Assembly: GCA_036365515.1 (NCBI GenBank)
Contig: CM070877.1
Coordinates: 9,829,101-9,893,100, forward strand
Reading direction: 5' to 3'
DNA length: 64,000 nt
From: Torymus aiolomorphi
Lineage: Eukaryota > Arthropoda > Insecta > Hymenoptera > Torymidae
The position numbers were made by a program, and so were the translations under genes. The notes beneath the pieces were generated by a model. That model was given only the letters and a program-made list of their open reading frames with translations. It was not told the DNA's origin and made no database searches. This document shows, in pieces, positions 26,701-36,900 of this stretch. The stretch's first letter is position 1, and each line of letters begins with the position of its first letter.

Positions 26701-28832
26701 TTATTAAAGGCTGACCACGTATAAGTTTTTCTACTTTGACCTGTAGCTATACGACATTAACACGTCCAATACACGAAAAGTTGTTTGTCATAGAGTTTCG
26801 AAACACTTTATCGTAAGTATTCGATGAAAACTTCCAATTAGAAATATATTTTATCAAATAATTTGTACCTATTAAACAATCCATTCCACTTCTTCCAAGT
26901 CCAACAAGTACACGAAGAAATTCAGAATCGAAATAAATTAGCCAGCCAACTATATCAACTATTCACCTCCAAAACTCCCAGTAGTCAACTTCGTCACATC
27001 AAATGACCTCCATACATAAAGCCTATACTTACCATCTACTCTCCTAGAATCCCAACCAAGCAAAACAAAATACCAGTACCTGTACGGCACAGACCCGGCG
27101 AATTTCTCGGTCGGCGGCGGATTGCAAAACTCCTCCTCGCCGTCTTTGAACTTATCCCATATCGTGTTCGACAGGGCAAAGTGTAGAACGCATCGCTCGT
27201 CGCGGGTGAGCACGTCGTCGGGGAAGAGGCTCGCGTCGCCGGGCACGAGCCGCTCGACGATCCGGTTGCGCGCGCGCTGATAGCCCCAGGCGGCGAAACG
27301 CAGCACGTCCGGGCGGGCGAGCAGCTGCGGCGAGTACTTGATGCCGTCGAGCTTGAACCTGTGTGAATGGCAATGGGGCGTTTGATTATGGAAACACTGA
27401 TAAAATTATAGTAAGGTTGGCGTTGAAAATAAGTTAAATTTGAGTGACGAAAAATTCTGATTAATGTTAAGAATTCATTGGACTGTTTATGATTTTCAGA
27501 ATTTTAAACGGCAGCGTTGGACAAAATAATGAGCTTTTGATTTATAAATTTCTTAAAACTAACTTGAAATTTTAGATTTTCGTGATATATTAATTCGTCT
27601 TTTATAAAATGTACTTTTCGGAAGATTAATTTAGCGAAACTTGTAATACAGGTCAAGAAGTTTTATATGCCTTCAGACATTTTGTTTCATTTGTAAGCTT
27701 CAGTGGGCCACCTAGCGGATGAACGCAAACTACACTTTCTATAAATGGAATCGTAGAGCAAATAACAACGCAGAAGCAATGTACATTAATACTTGTCAAA
27801 ATGTATAAGATTATTTTTAATTTGCACATTTTACTGATTACACTATTAACGTTTATAACATTTTTTAATAATTCCCATAACTTTTTGAAACACTATAAAA
27901 GTTTGTTCTTCCCTATTAGCATCATTTAATATAGTTTACAAGCAGCAAAATGCGTTTCCGCACCTTGAACATAATCAGTTCTTTTTTACCTTTTGATTAA
28001 AGCTGAAGCTAAAGTTCTCATGGACATAGACGTAGCCGTGTGCCTTTCCACCTTTCTTAAAATGTCTAGGATAACCCTTAAATTCAAAGGTAAGTCCGGA
28101 ATAAATACGCCGTCGTTCGAGTAACATTCTCGTAGGTTTTCTGGCAGAGTTCTATAACCCTCGACAATATTATTTCCTGAAAAAGAAATAAAATTCATTA
28201 AAACCATCAATTTGATGCGTAGATATAGGTATGCGCGTTTATATTGGTGGATATGAATTCCTAACGTGTTTACGAAGCTACGGTCGTAGTGTTGACTATA
28301 GCGATAAATTTGTCGAGAGAAAAGAATCACAGATTATTTGTTATTTGAAAAATTGCACATCTTTCCACTTATAATCTATGAGCTTCACAAATAGCTTTGA
28401 AATTTTCTTTGATAAAAAATGCACGAGTATATAATTTTTGGTTGTTCGTTAAATTACACTATCGCACTATGTGATACCAGTTTGCAAAGATTCTCATATC
28501 GATGCGCCTATCAAATCGATACGAAAATCCGCACATAAAGAGTAAACTGTTCTCCAAGATACAAATATACTTTATCAAGCATTGATTCGAAAAAAAAATT
28601 AACATTTCTGAACAATAATAATAAAAAAGCAGCTTCTCTTAATTTCAGCTCCTTCACAAAAATAAGACAAAAATTAAATCACACACCATTCAAGTCTCAA
28701 ACAATGCATCTACACATTCCTGCCCGAAACTCCCGCGCAAAAAAAAATCCCCCAACCCCATCACTCACCAACGATCACCACAGTCATCACCACAAGCCAC
28801 ATGATGACCACGATCTTCCTCTTCGCTCCCAT
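2797..28832 (-). CDS. GPI-anchored VWA-like secreted protein, paralogue A (13 exons, 801 aa)
   Basis: Exons (minus, 5' to 3'): 28769-28832, 27990-28176, 27080-27358, 8805-9139, 7403-7570, 7155-7333, 6301-6536, 5378-5520, 4444-4644, 4240-4365, 3550-3695, 3252-3456, 2797-2933. All junctions are GT-AG and phases close (2406 nt). The first exon encodes a signal peptide (MGAKRKIVVIMWLVVMTVVIV). Middle: conserved block LRLSQILDMYYSEKG, then a VWA-like strand LELTVAFDGSWTREY, then HAVVLIAPQ and EVHFLYFTVE. The C-terminal part has paired cysteines (VCWWNQ..YCKN..NTCGKDNKC..TRCT). It ends with a hydrophobic tail (SLVFLIIPLVIFSVL) without charged residues after it, as in GPI signals. Exon-by-exon similarity to the plus-strand gene at 30,952 shows they are paralogues. 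It lacks a counterpart of much of paralogue B exons 4-5. Intron 3 is 17.9 kb. I do not know a family name; cell-surface location is inferred. Confidence 0.85.
4821..4958. mobile_element. 138-bp TTAA-flanked MITE (piggyBac-like ends)
   Basis: Perfect 18-bp terminal inverted repeats CCTTCTGACAGCCGGCAT, with TTAA directly outside both ends (4817-4820 and 4959-4962). A subterminal palindrome GACGCCATATGGCGT follows the left end. TTAA target duplication with CC-starting ends is the mark of piggyBac-type transposition; no coding capacity. It lies in an intron of paralogue A. Confidence 0.85.
5062..5196. repeat. Inverted repeat, AT-rich MITE-like
   Basis: Arms such as AATTATCATAAAATTTACTA and its near-complement (about 5168-5186) fold around a centre of repeated TAGTAAAAATT units. 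It is in an intron of paralogue A. No target duplication was identified. Confidence 0.6.
8404..8672. repeat. Half copy of the palindromic repeat found at 33,841
   Basis: The run ATTTTTCTTATGTAAATTTA.. followed by GGGAAAAATAGAGCAAAAG and ACTAACCAATA matches, with about 15-20% divergence, one arm of the 810-bp palindrome in an intron of paralogue B. The second arm is missing or degraded. It lies in the intron between exons 4 and 5 of paralogue A. Confidence 0.6.
9940..12268. mobile_element. 2.3-kb non-autonomous foldback element with 8-bp TSD
   Basis: The element starts GGGTGGGTATCAAAAAATAG and ends with the complement of GGGTGGGTATCGAAAAATAG. CAGAATAC is duplicated exactly on both sides (9932-9939 and 12269-12276), proving insertion as one unit. 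Two further copies of the terminus occur inside, at 10,556 and near 11,888. Segment 9,940-10,553 is inverted at about 11,370-11,888, and 10,554-10,835 is inverted at about 11,995-12,268. The core (10,920-11,310) has a direct duplication of about 165 bp containing GATGTTTTGGACAGTAGGTG-type sequence. It contains no credible protein. An 8-bp duplication fits hAT or P superfamilies, but the ends match neither well. Confidence 0.85.
12970..13740. repeat. ATTAA-rich repeat with CACTGTTAAAAAT end
   Basis: Begins CACTGTTAAAAAT after a TA, then hundreds of bases of repeated CATTAAAATTAATG-like units (for example at 13,258, 13,408 and 13,560, each after a GTTCACGTGCATT-type motif). The right end is unclear. 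Confidence 0.6.
14458..14547. repeat. 45-bp tandem duplication
   Basis: Two identical adjacent copies of an AT-rich unit containing ATTAATGTCTTAAAGTAAG. Confidence 0.85.
14663..14742 (+). repeat. tRNA-derived SINE-like segment
   Basis: A-box-like TAGCGTAACGG (14676-14686) and a perfect B-box-like GGTTCGATTCC (14720-14730) are spaced as in tRNA promoters. The T-arm pairs (GCGGG..CCCGG, one mismatch) but the acceptor and anticodon stems do not form well, so a tRNA-derived SINE head or decayed tRNA is more likely than a functional tRNA. A hairpin GGAGCGCGGGAGCGCTCC follows at about 14,931. Confidence 0.45.
15690..17830. repeat. AT-rich block with two pairs of long direct repeats
   Basis: 15,700-15,885 is repeated at about 16,385-16,580 (shared ATTATTATGAAAGAGCA and CCTCAACATGAAAATTTTTC). 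16,846-16,945 is repeated at about 17,722-17,825 (shared GGCCACCAAAAGATTATGTT). Copies differ by scattered substitutions. Short ORFs here are not supported. Confidence 0.65.
18204..18436. repeat. Tandem repeat, about 3 units of 70-80 bp
   Basis: Three successive units containing AATAACAGATATGAATGA and AAATATTAATATTG. Confidence 0.8.
18995..20466. repeat. Long internal palindrome
   Basis: Arms of about 585 bp (18,995-19,580 and 19,884-20,466) are near-identical inverted copies around a 300-bp spacer. Arms contain short tandem motifs (ATGAAAGTGGTGGAATCAAT and variants) and a GC-richer block with GCGCGCTACGCGTGCC. A short ORF starting MSNHFLSTDHKHFL appears in each arm but has no family or conservation evidence. 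Confidence 0.85.
19268..20885. repeat. Inverted-repeat copy 1 (1.6 kb)
   Basis: Near-identical, in reverse orientation, to 24,320-25,936. It includes part of the left palindrome arm, the spacer, the right arm and a purine-rich tail (GAGAGAGAG..GGGACGGAGGGATGG). The match stops sharply after GAGCGAGCAAGAG at 20,885. Confidence 0.85.
22916..23792 (+). CDS. Nested two-exon gene with YVEVGNP repeats, function unknown (238 aa)
   Basis: Exon 1 22916-23008 (MDDFRSSMRPHCWCQYTT.., ends PIHPHE) and exon 2 23169-23792 (VRKMVVYEHFSGQVW..), joined at a good GT-AG pair (gag/gtaagc, ttttcag/gtt) in phase 0. Exon 1 is Cys/His-containing. Exon 2 is acidic and carries four to five imperfect repeats of about 32-40 residues: a [DN]Y[VI]E[VL]xNP core followed by SPDPD and a GLxR[NY]RDI linker. 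It ends EPEVIEIPVRPRSPCEVILLSP. The gene lies inside intron 3 of paralogue A on the opposite strand, between two inverted 1.6-kb repeats, possibly in a TTAA-bounded element. I do not recognise the family. It could be a host gene, or cargo or a remnant of a mobile element. The long open exon and preserved repeats argue for selection. Confidence 0.55.
24320..25936. repeat. Inverted-repeat copy 2 (1.6 kb)
   Basis: Reverse-complement copy of 19,268-20,885. Visible differences are few: homopolymer length, one A/G at about 25,220, and a short change near 24,397. It breaks off at about 25,936 inside the palindrome arm, where the flank changes to unrelated AT-rich DNA. Confidence 0.85.
26100..26627. 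repeat. ATTAA-rich repeat ending in the inverse CACTGTTAAAAAT
   Basis: Repeated units such as TTGCATTAATTGTAATGC and GCACATGTACATTAAA. The segment ends ATTTTTAACAGTG followed by TA, the reverse complement of the left end at 12,970. It may be a second copy of that family in inverse orientation. Confidence 0.6.
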
Positions 28833-30951
28833 CCTCCCTCATCTCCTTCGCATCCGCGCAAACCCTCACGCTTCGCACTTCTCGCTCTCTCACTCGCGAG
28901 TGTACACTGGAGAAAAAATAGTGAGTAAGTCAAGATGGCTCGCCCGATATTTTCCCCGGCGCTCGCTTGCGCATCCGATAAGATAAGCTACCGCGAGACG
29001 AGTATGTGTGTGATTGTGAAAGCGCGCGTGGCCCAATTATTGGCGAGGTGCGTGCGCGCGAGGAAGATAGGAGCAAGGTGTGGGTGAATGGGTGGCGCGC
29101 AGGTGCGGATGAGGTGTGCGCGCGATTTCCCTGACGCCTTTTTGGTGTGTTTATGGGTTGCGAGCGGAGGTGACGAGGTTCCTGAGATATTGTCGGTTGT
29201 TTGCAATTTTTTTGGTTGAATGCTGGGTTATGGATTTTATATGCAAACTTAGAGTTTGCTTTGAAGTTTATAAATGAATTTTTTATTAAGTTCACCTTTG
29301 AGTGTAGGTGACAGGTGAATGTGTCATTCATGAATAAGACATTTTTGGTACTAAAAAGAGCTTTGGTTGACTATGAAAAATATTCTTTATTCAGTTTATT
29401 AAGAATGCATGAGAATTTTGTTTTTTTTTTTGGAAAATTATTGTAAAACACTGTTATAGGATCTATTCAAATTCTTTATAAATTTAAAGTAATTTTGCAG
29501 CAAAAATCGCTATCTTCATGGTGTTTTTTAACCATTTTATCAATTCAGAATTCTCGCTATAAGTCGTTGCAATACTTTGTAAGAACTCCTCTTAAATCCA
29601 TTTTGATAAACTGCATTTTCACACTAAAAGAATCAGTTAATTCTAATGGTTTCGATTTCTATGATCACTTTAAATCTTCGAAAAATTTTACCACACATCA
29701 ACGCCATTATCTAGCCAATCCAATTTTACAAGGAATGTCGAACTTTATATCTGCACGTCTATCGTATACCACGTTATATTACATCCTTGAGTGCATGATA
29801 GCAAAGTCTAGTACTAAATTATTTACTTAAGTATTACTCACCAACACCGGTTGTGAGTAAAATTTAATGGAATATAAACGATAAAGAAAAAAGACATATC
29901 ATAGCCAAACACCGATTCGCTAATGTGGAATTCAATTGGATTAGTCACCCTTGATTCACCGGCGCGCCAACTTTGGCTTGTCAGATTTTTATCGATTAAG
30001 TAACATCCACCATCGCGTACATTTTGGTCAAAATCAGTGTGATGAAAATAAAGAGTAACGGCGCCGATTATTACTCTGTACTTTCAGCGTGAAACGAAGC
30101 ATTCATCTTTTAAAACGAACCTGCCTATCGCGGCCACATCGCGCACACCGTAACAATGCAAGTTTATCTGATAAAAAAGGCGGCTGCAGAGCGGGCAATC
30201 GACGAAATCCCCGTGCTCGCTTATTGTATATACCGGACAATCGAATGTTCAGAATAAAATCAATACGAATTCCTTCTTTGATAAACCATAAAGCCGTGTT
30301 TGCTCGGCCGCGGGCGGGTTAGGTGCGGTGTGTTTTAGATTTACAGTGTACACCTCAATTTCTCAGCTTATCGTGCTTTCGTATTGATTTTTACAGTCAA
30401 TTACGATAAATACCATAAGAATCACGATAAAGCTGACAAATAATTAAATTCATATATAAGGGTTAAGCTCATAAAAATCCAATGTCCAAATCCACTTCCT
30501 CCCGAAAAGTTCCCGAACCTCCGCACCCATCGTCACCCACACCCAAGCTCCATTCCAGTCAGTCACCTCGTCACCTCTTCCGTCCTTACTCTAAAAAAAC
30601 AAGGCGAACCAAGCAGACACGCACTCGCGCACCACAGTTATACATTATAGGTATAACACATGGGCTTACACAGAGCACAGGTTGTACTCTCTCGCGGAGA
30701 TAGCGCTCGCGGTTATCTTATCTATACATATATGCGTGTGCGTGGCCCTATCGCGCCGGCGGTGAGAATATCTTTTGTGCGGCAAGGTGTGGACGGCGAC
30801 GACGACGAGTCAGTCTTTTTTACGGGCCGACGCGCGCCGCGTCGTTGGTGATGTGCGCGTAGTGTGATCTTACCTTTTTTTTTTCTTTGGATAATTCAAA
30901 TTGGCTTGTTGTTGCTGTTGTCTCGTGAAACAGAAGTGGTTGAGAATCAAG
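28833..30951. promoter_or_regulatory. Shared 5' region of the divergent paralogues
   Basis: About 2.1 kb between the two start codons. GC-rich islands occur at about 28,940-29,140 and 30,670-30,870, each next to one gene and probably holding promoters or 5'UTRs. GA-type motifs (GAGTGAGAGAGCGAGAAG on the minus strand near 28,890) lie just upstream of paralogue A. The middle is AT-rich. Exact transcription starts cannot be read from sequence. Confidence 0.5.
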
Positions 30952-33900
30952 ATGACGAGGTGGAGCGGATCGTTCAGGTTCGCCGGTGTGCCGGTGCTGC
31001 TGATGTGCTTGCTGGGTGAGTCGATCGTTTGATTGGGAATCGAGGTGCTTTTATCGGCTGGCGAGATAGGAGTGATTCATTGGTTAACGTTTTTTTTCTC
31101 TGCAAGATCCTGTGAAATCTAGTGGCTCGTCGTAAAAAACCTGGGTCGGCTGGTATCTGTAGGTTTGGCAGGGTGTGCGTCATAGGCATGTGTCATACAC
31201 CTGTAGGGAACCTGTAAGCGATTTTGGATGCTTTTGTAAGAAGCGTTTATCTGGAACCTAATTTGGTAGGATAAACCTATAGAATCTAGGTAGAATTTAT
31301 AAATACCGACCTGTAGTTTGATAAAGTAACCTAAAATCTAAACGTGATCGATACACGCGTTCTTGAAGATGAGTGGCTTATGTTTAGGAATATCTGTATG
31401 TACCCAGAGCAGACGAAAACAACATCTGAATTAAAATTACTTCAAGACTGAGTAAAAACCGCTTATCAGATTGAGTAATTGTGTGTGGCTCGAAATTTGC
31501 TTGCAGACTTAAGCAACTTTCACCCGGAGCTTAAATCAATTTTGCTGCGACTTAGTGGACATTAGCTTGCGATAAGAAAAAATTCGGTTAATCAAATAAT
31601 ACAGCTGTCTATACACTTTACGTACGATTCTCAGTCTTACGGTGAATGATCAATTGACGTTTTTTTTTTCTTGATAAAAATAATATAATATTGAAAATGC
31701 ATTCTATGTGTCGAAAATCCGGTTCGAATCGATATCAGTGGCGTGTGATTCATCATCGACCACTGATACAGCTCTCGGTACATAGTACACAATTTTGCAC
31801 TTCCTGGTGAGTACGTCGCTCGGTTGTTGCAAACAATTGCTGAAGGGCGCTCGTTGAAAATGTGTAGTGCTGAAAAAAAGTTTCCAAGGTGCAACGCACT
31901 CGAAATCGAGGTCTCTTTTTTTATCCCCCCGTTATACGAATATGCGGGAAATCTTAGATAAGCTGAAAAATTAGATAGGTATAATCTTTTATAAAGTGTA
32001 CTTAGTGTATCGTGCGTATGACAGATTGAGTAAAAAATATTGTACGGGGATAATTTTATACGGTCAATGTATGTATATAACAAAATGGTTGTTGACATTT
32101 TAGCTTAGCGTCAACATTTTATTGGCATTAAAAATTATAACTTCGAATATGCTATGTTCCAATTATTGAGTACAAAAATAGAATTTTTCTTTAGAAAAAA
32201 CATTGAAAGGTAAAAATAAAAGTATTACGAAAGAATTATTTTAAATATATTACCTTTTAAGATTGCCTACAATTTAAAATAGCTTTGCATTCTTTAAGTA
32301 CGATAAGCGCGTTACTTTGACCCAACAAAAGCTCTTATCATTTTGTAATAGAAGATATTCGTGAAACGCGTATATAGTATTTATCCTATTCTTTTTACGA
32401 ACATATATGAAGAGGGTGACGAAATTGTCTATTCAAAAAGTCTCAAAAAAGTACGAAATATATTACGTAGGATGCACGTGTTGTGAATCACAATATCTTG
32501 TCATGCGATAAAATTCAATGACTAATGTGAGTTATTTATATACATCATATAATCACATGTTGGTATGTCTCGCAGGTACTTCTTATTTAGTTTATTTCAT
32601 ACATTCGGTAACTAAAAACGAAAAAAAAAGTTTTCGCAACTAATAAGCGATTTAACGTGCACCTATGCAAAACATATTCTCTACTAATTATTGGTAAAAT
32701 TTGTATCCTATTTACCATACTAAACCAACCATTCAATCATCGTTTGAAGCTGTCCATAAATGCCACTACTATATTGCCACATTTCAATCAATTTACTGAA
32801 ACTTCATATGTAAAGTAGATAAATAATGATAATGCCATAAAATAATAAAAAGAAACTATTACTATTTCAGTTGTGGGCGTGCAGTGCCAAGAGAACGCGA
32901 TAAAGAACCTGTCGCCCTCGTTGATAAACTGCTACAACAGCGATCTTTACGAAAAGTGGAACCTGCTGCCGCAGAACCTGCAGACCCTCATCGCCATCGT
33001 GCGCAAGATCGAGGACTTCCCCTCGCTCAACATGGATCTGCGCCAGTTGTCGTCGGCGTTGTTGCACCGGTACGAATAAATTTTTCAAAACAAATTTTTT
33101 GTTTATGCGATAATGAGAGGAGTTGTTGGTAAAGTTTGGAAAATTCTTGAAAATTTTTCGGAGGAACGTTCATTCAGGAAGTAAAAATTTTCACCGTGAA
33201 AAAAAGAGCCCATGTCGTGTCAATGACTCATACAGAAAGTTCCGGCAGGTGTAGTCGCTCAAACAAGAAAAGCACGCCGCGAGAGAGATATATAAGCGGA
33301 ACACGGCGAAGGGATTGTAAATATTGGATGATATATCGATTCGGAGAAATGTTCCTAGTTTCGGTGTTATTTTATTCTTATTACTTTCTTATTATTAAAT
33401 TACTCGAAGTGCGTGTTTCTCCAGTAGACGATTTTTTTTTAATCCCAAAACTCACCACTGATATATAATAGATTCGGTAAATTTAAGCAACATTCTTTCG
33501 CACGACTAATCTTAATTAATAAAACTACGAAACTCAGTAATTAAACTAGTGACAATTAAAAGTCCTTATATTTCAACTTCAACCAAACCTGCTGTCCCAT
33601 CCACAAAAACGCACACGGCGAAAAACTAACGCACCCCCATTATTACCACCCTGTAGTTTCCGCCAGGATGGCATCGTGAAGAACCCGGCGGTGAAGCCCC
33701 AGAACGGCATAATGCCGTACGCTCCTCTGGGCCTGCAGTTCTTCCGGCTCGCGCAGACGCTGCGCGTCGTACCGGGCAACGCCGTCAACTTTCCCAACGA
33801 CAGCATCTCCGCCCTCGAGCGTGTACGTATACATACATGTCAAATTCTATAGAAAATTACCCCTAACTGTGGTCGAAAAATCGTAAAAATTCAAAGTTGA

Positions 33901-36900
33901 AGCACTCCTCTAACAACTGGTTTTTCCTATTCTGTAGCAAAAATAATGCACGAAAAGCGTGTCGAACTAAAGAAATTGGCATAGTGTTTTTCAGGAAGCT
34001 ACATTTAATTTTTCTTATGGAAATTTAACGTGGGAAAAATGGACGAAAAGTGGTCATTGATGATTAACCAATAGCAAGCTATTGAAGCGGCAAAAAAAAT
34101 TTTCATAAAAAAGCGATTAAAGTATAGAAGAAAAGAGCTTTAATTTGAGACTAGAATCGTTAAAATCGGTCGATTCTGTGCAAAGCTACGTGAATTTGAA
34201 AATGGCGGAAAATGACAAAAAGTGACCAAAATTTTAAGAATTATATGGACTTGGGAAAAGTCCCTCATTTTTGGCCATTTTTCGCAATTTTCAAATTCAC
34301 GTAGCTTTGCACAGAATCGACCGATTTTAACGATTGTAGTCTCAAATTAAAGCTCTTTTCTTCTACTTTAATCTCTTTTTTGTAAAATTTGTTTTTGCCT
34401 CTTCAGTAGCTTGCTATTGGTTAATCATCAATGACTACTTTTCGTCTATTTTTCCCATGTTAAATTTCCTTAAGAAAAATTAAATGTAGCTTCTTGAAAA
34501 ACACTATTCCGATTTCCTTGGTTCGACACACTTTTCGTACATTATTTTTGCTACAGAATAGGAAAAACCAGTTGTTGGAGGTGTGCTTCAACTTTGAATT
34601 TTTACGATTTTTCGACCACAGTTAGGGATAATTTTCTGTAGAATTCAACATATATCTTATATCGTCAAAATGAATTAATCGTCGTATTAATTGGGTTTTT
34701 GTCAATATCACAGTGCTCGCTGCACAACATGATATCGAGCAGCATCGACATATTCGAGCGCGGCGACGAGGCGCGGGTCTGCAAGGCGGCCAGCTACAGG
34801 AGGTACTACAGAAGCGCGCCTACGAAGGTGGGAGGAGGTGTCAAGGATGACGCCGAGACGCTGTCGCCCGAACAACTGTAAGTACAAGGCAAGCTTTTGT
34901 ATAATGTTTAATCGTAATCGTGTGTATGTATGAGCCGACGATTTCAGGGAGATGATGACGAAGGGCGACCTGGTGGACCCGAGCTCGATGTACCCGGCGC
35001 TGCCGCCGAAGCACCCGAGCAGCGCGCGGCTCACTCAGCTGCCGCCGCTCAGTCGCTGTCCCACCGAGAACGGCGTCGTCAAAACACCGTAAGTTAGTTG
35101 TTTCGATGATTAATGTATCGTGATTGGAAAATGCGGTGTAGTTTATATATTTAGATGACTTTTTTTCTTTATCGGGTGCGGATAAATGTGGAAGCCTTTT
35201 TTTGTTAAGTGGTGTGATCGGTTTCAATGACAGGTAGTAAGAGAGCTCTGGTGTTTTCGTGGAGGTCTATCGTAGTGTGATTATCTATTTCAATGTTCTG
35301 TTTTTTCTATTTGTAGTTTTTTTTTTAAGTATATTTACCTATTTAAATCCAAAAGAAATATGCGGAAATTATAGTGTCTATTAATCTAATTTTGGAGCTT
35401 TTTCAAATGTTACAGAAGTTAGAATAACTTATTCGTTTTTGTCGGTTCGTCTATAGACGACTCACGCCGGTAGATTTAGATGCGCTACGCAATCATATTG
35501 AGGTCGTTGCGCCGGTAACGGCCTAATTATCGAATGGCTGCATCGCTTAATACCTACATATTAATTTTTATGATTTTTGTAACCAATTTTACTTTTTGAA
35601 ATAGTAATTTTTATGACTTTTGTAGAAAAATGACTGATACTGTGATCAGTAGTCATAAAAATTACTATTTCAAAAAGTAAAATTTGCTACGAAAATCATA
35701 AAAATTACTATTTAAAAAGTAAAAATCCAACATCACTATTGTTTCCCAGCGCTACTGTGGAAAATAGTAAATTTTCTAAAAAAAAAAAAAAAAGTAAAGT
35801 TTACATAAAAGTTTTTCTTTCTGGAGCGTACAAAAAAATGCAATCAAATCCTACAGGTCGATTCCGCGCTTCATATGCCAAACCCCAAAAATAAAATACC
35901 AAAACCCCTCTCGCCGGAAATACCAACCATAACTGGCATAACGAAATAGATGTTCCGCACGTCTAACCCGTTCGCGTTTCTCCTTCCATCGGATATCGAC
36001 AGGTGGGGCGCAGTATCGGGCGGCTCTATACTCGCCGGCATCGCCGCTGGCCTGCAGCCGCAGATGATAAGGGTCGGCGATCTGATAAGACAGCAGCTCG
36101 AGCAGCGCGTCGTCGGCTATCCGGCCGAGGCGAGCCTCGATCCCAAGTTCCTCGGCACTCTCGCCGGTATGTCATTTTCGTTATTATACTGTTATCGAGT
36201 GCGTGTGTATGTGTGTGGATGGATGAATGGATGGGATTTTGGATGCACTGATAGAAAGAAATATTTGAGCCAAATTCCTCTGACTTAATCCTTAATGCAT
36301 GGAACTAAAATTATTAAAAATAAATTGATCTTACAAATCAATAAACAAGAATTAATAGTACTCTCAAAGTTTTAATAATCATACTAACACTATCAGTATT
36401 TATTAGTACATTGCGATACTTATGACTTGAGTGGCCCATCACACGACGTGAATTATCGCCCTCGCTACGCTCGGGCGCTAACCTCACGCCGTGCAATAAT
36501 GGGCCACTTAAGTCACACGTATCGTAATGTACTATTTTGATGTTTTAAATTATTTAATACGAAATAATAACTATTGACTAGATATGTAAATTAAACGTTA
36601 AATAAAATATTGATAAACGATGAAAAGTTCATAAAATGTTTTATAAACTGTTGAACTTTTATTACTTAATTCAATTTGACTTAGTTATTAATAACATCAT
36701 CATATTTTTAATAATTTTAGTTTCGTGTATTAACAGTTAAGTCACAGGAATCTGGCTCAAATTTTCTTTCTATCAGTGTGGGAGGAGTGAGAGTGGGTTG
36801 CGTAAGGTTGGGCAGAGGAGAACGAGGAATCAATAGAGATTTTGGATAGTGAGTGTTGAAAATTATTTTTTATAGAAACTGACAGGGATGTGCGTTTCAT

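Larger units (their letters stand above)
9140..27079. other. Giant intron 3 of paralogue A, repeat-filled
   Basis: This 17.9-kb interval separates the exon ending SVPYR from the exon starting SFTPNVDRC. No further exon of paralogue A could be recognised inside it. From left to right it holds AT-rich DNA (9.2-9.9 kb), a 2.3-kb foldback element, an ATTAA-rich repeat, a tRNA-like SINE remnant, duplicated AT-rich blocks, an inverted-repeat cluster around a nested gene, and a second ATTAA-rich repeat. 12.3-12.9 kb and 21.3-22.5 kb are AT-rich with nothing I can name. Confidence 0.75.
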
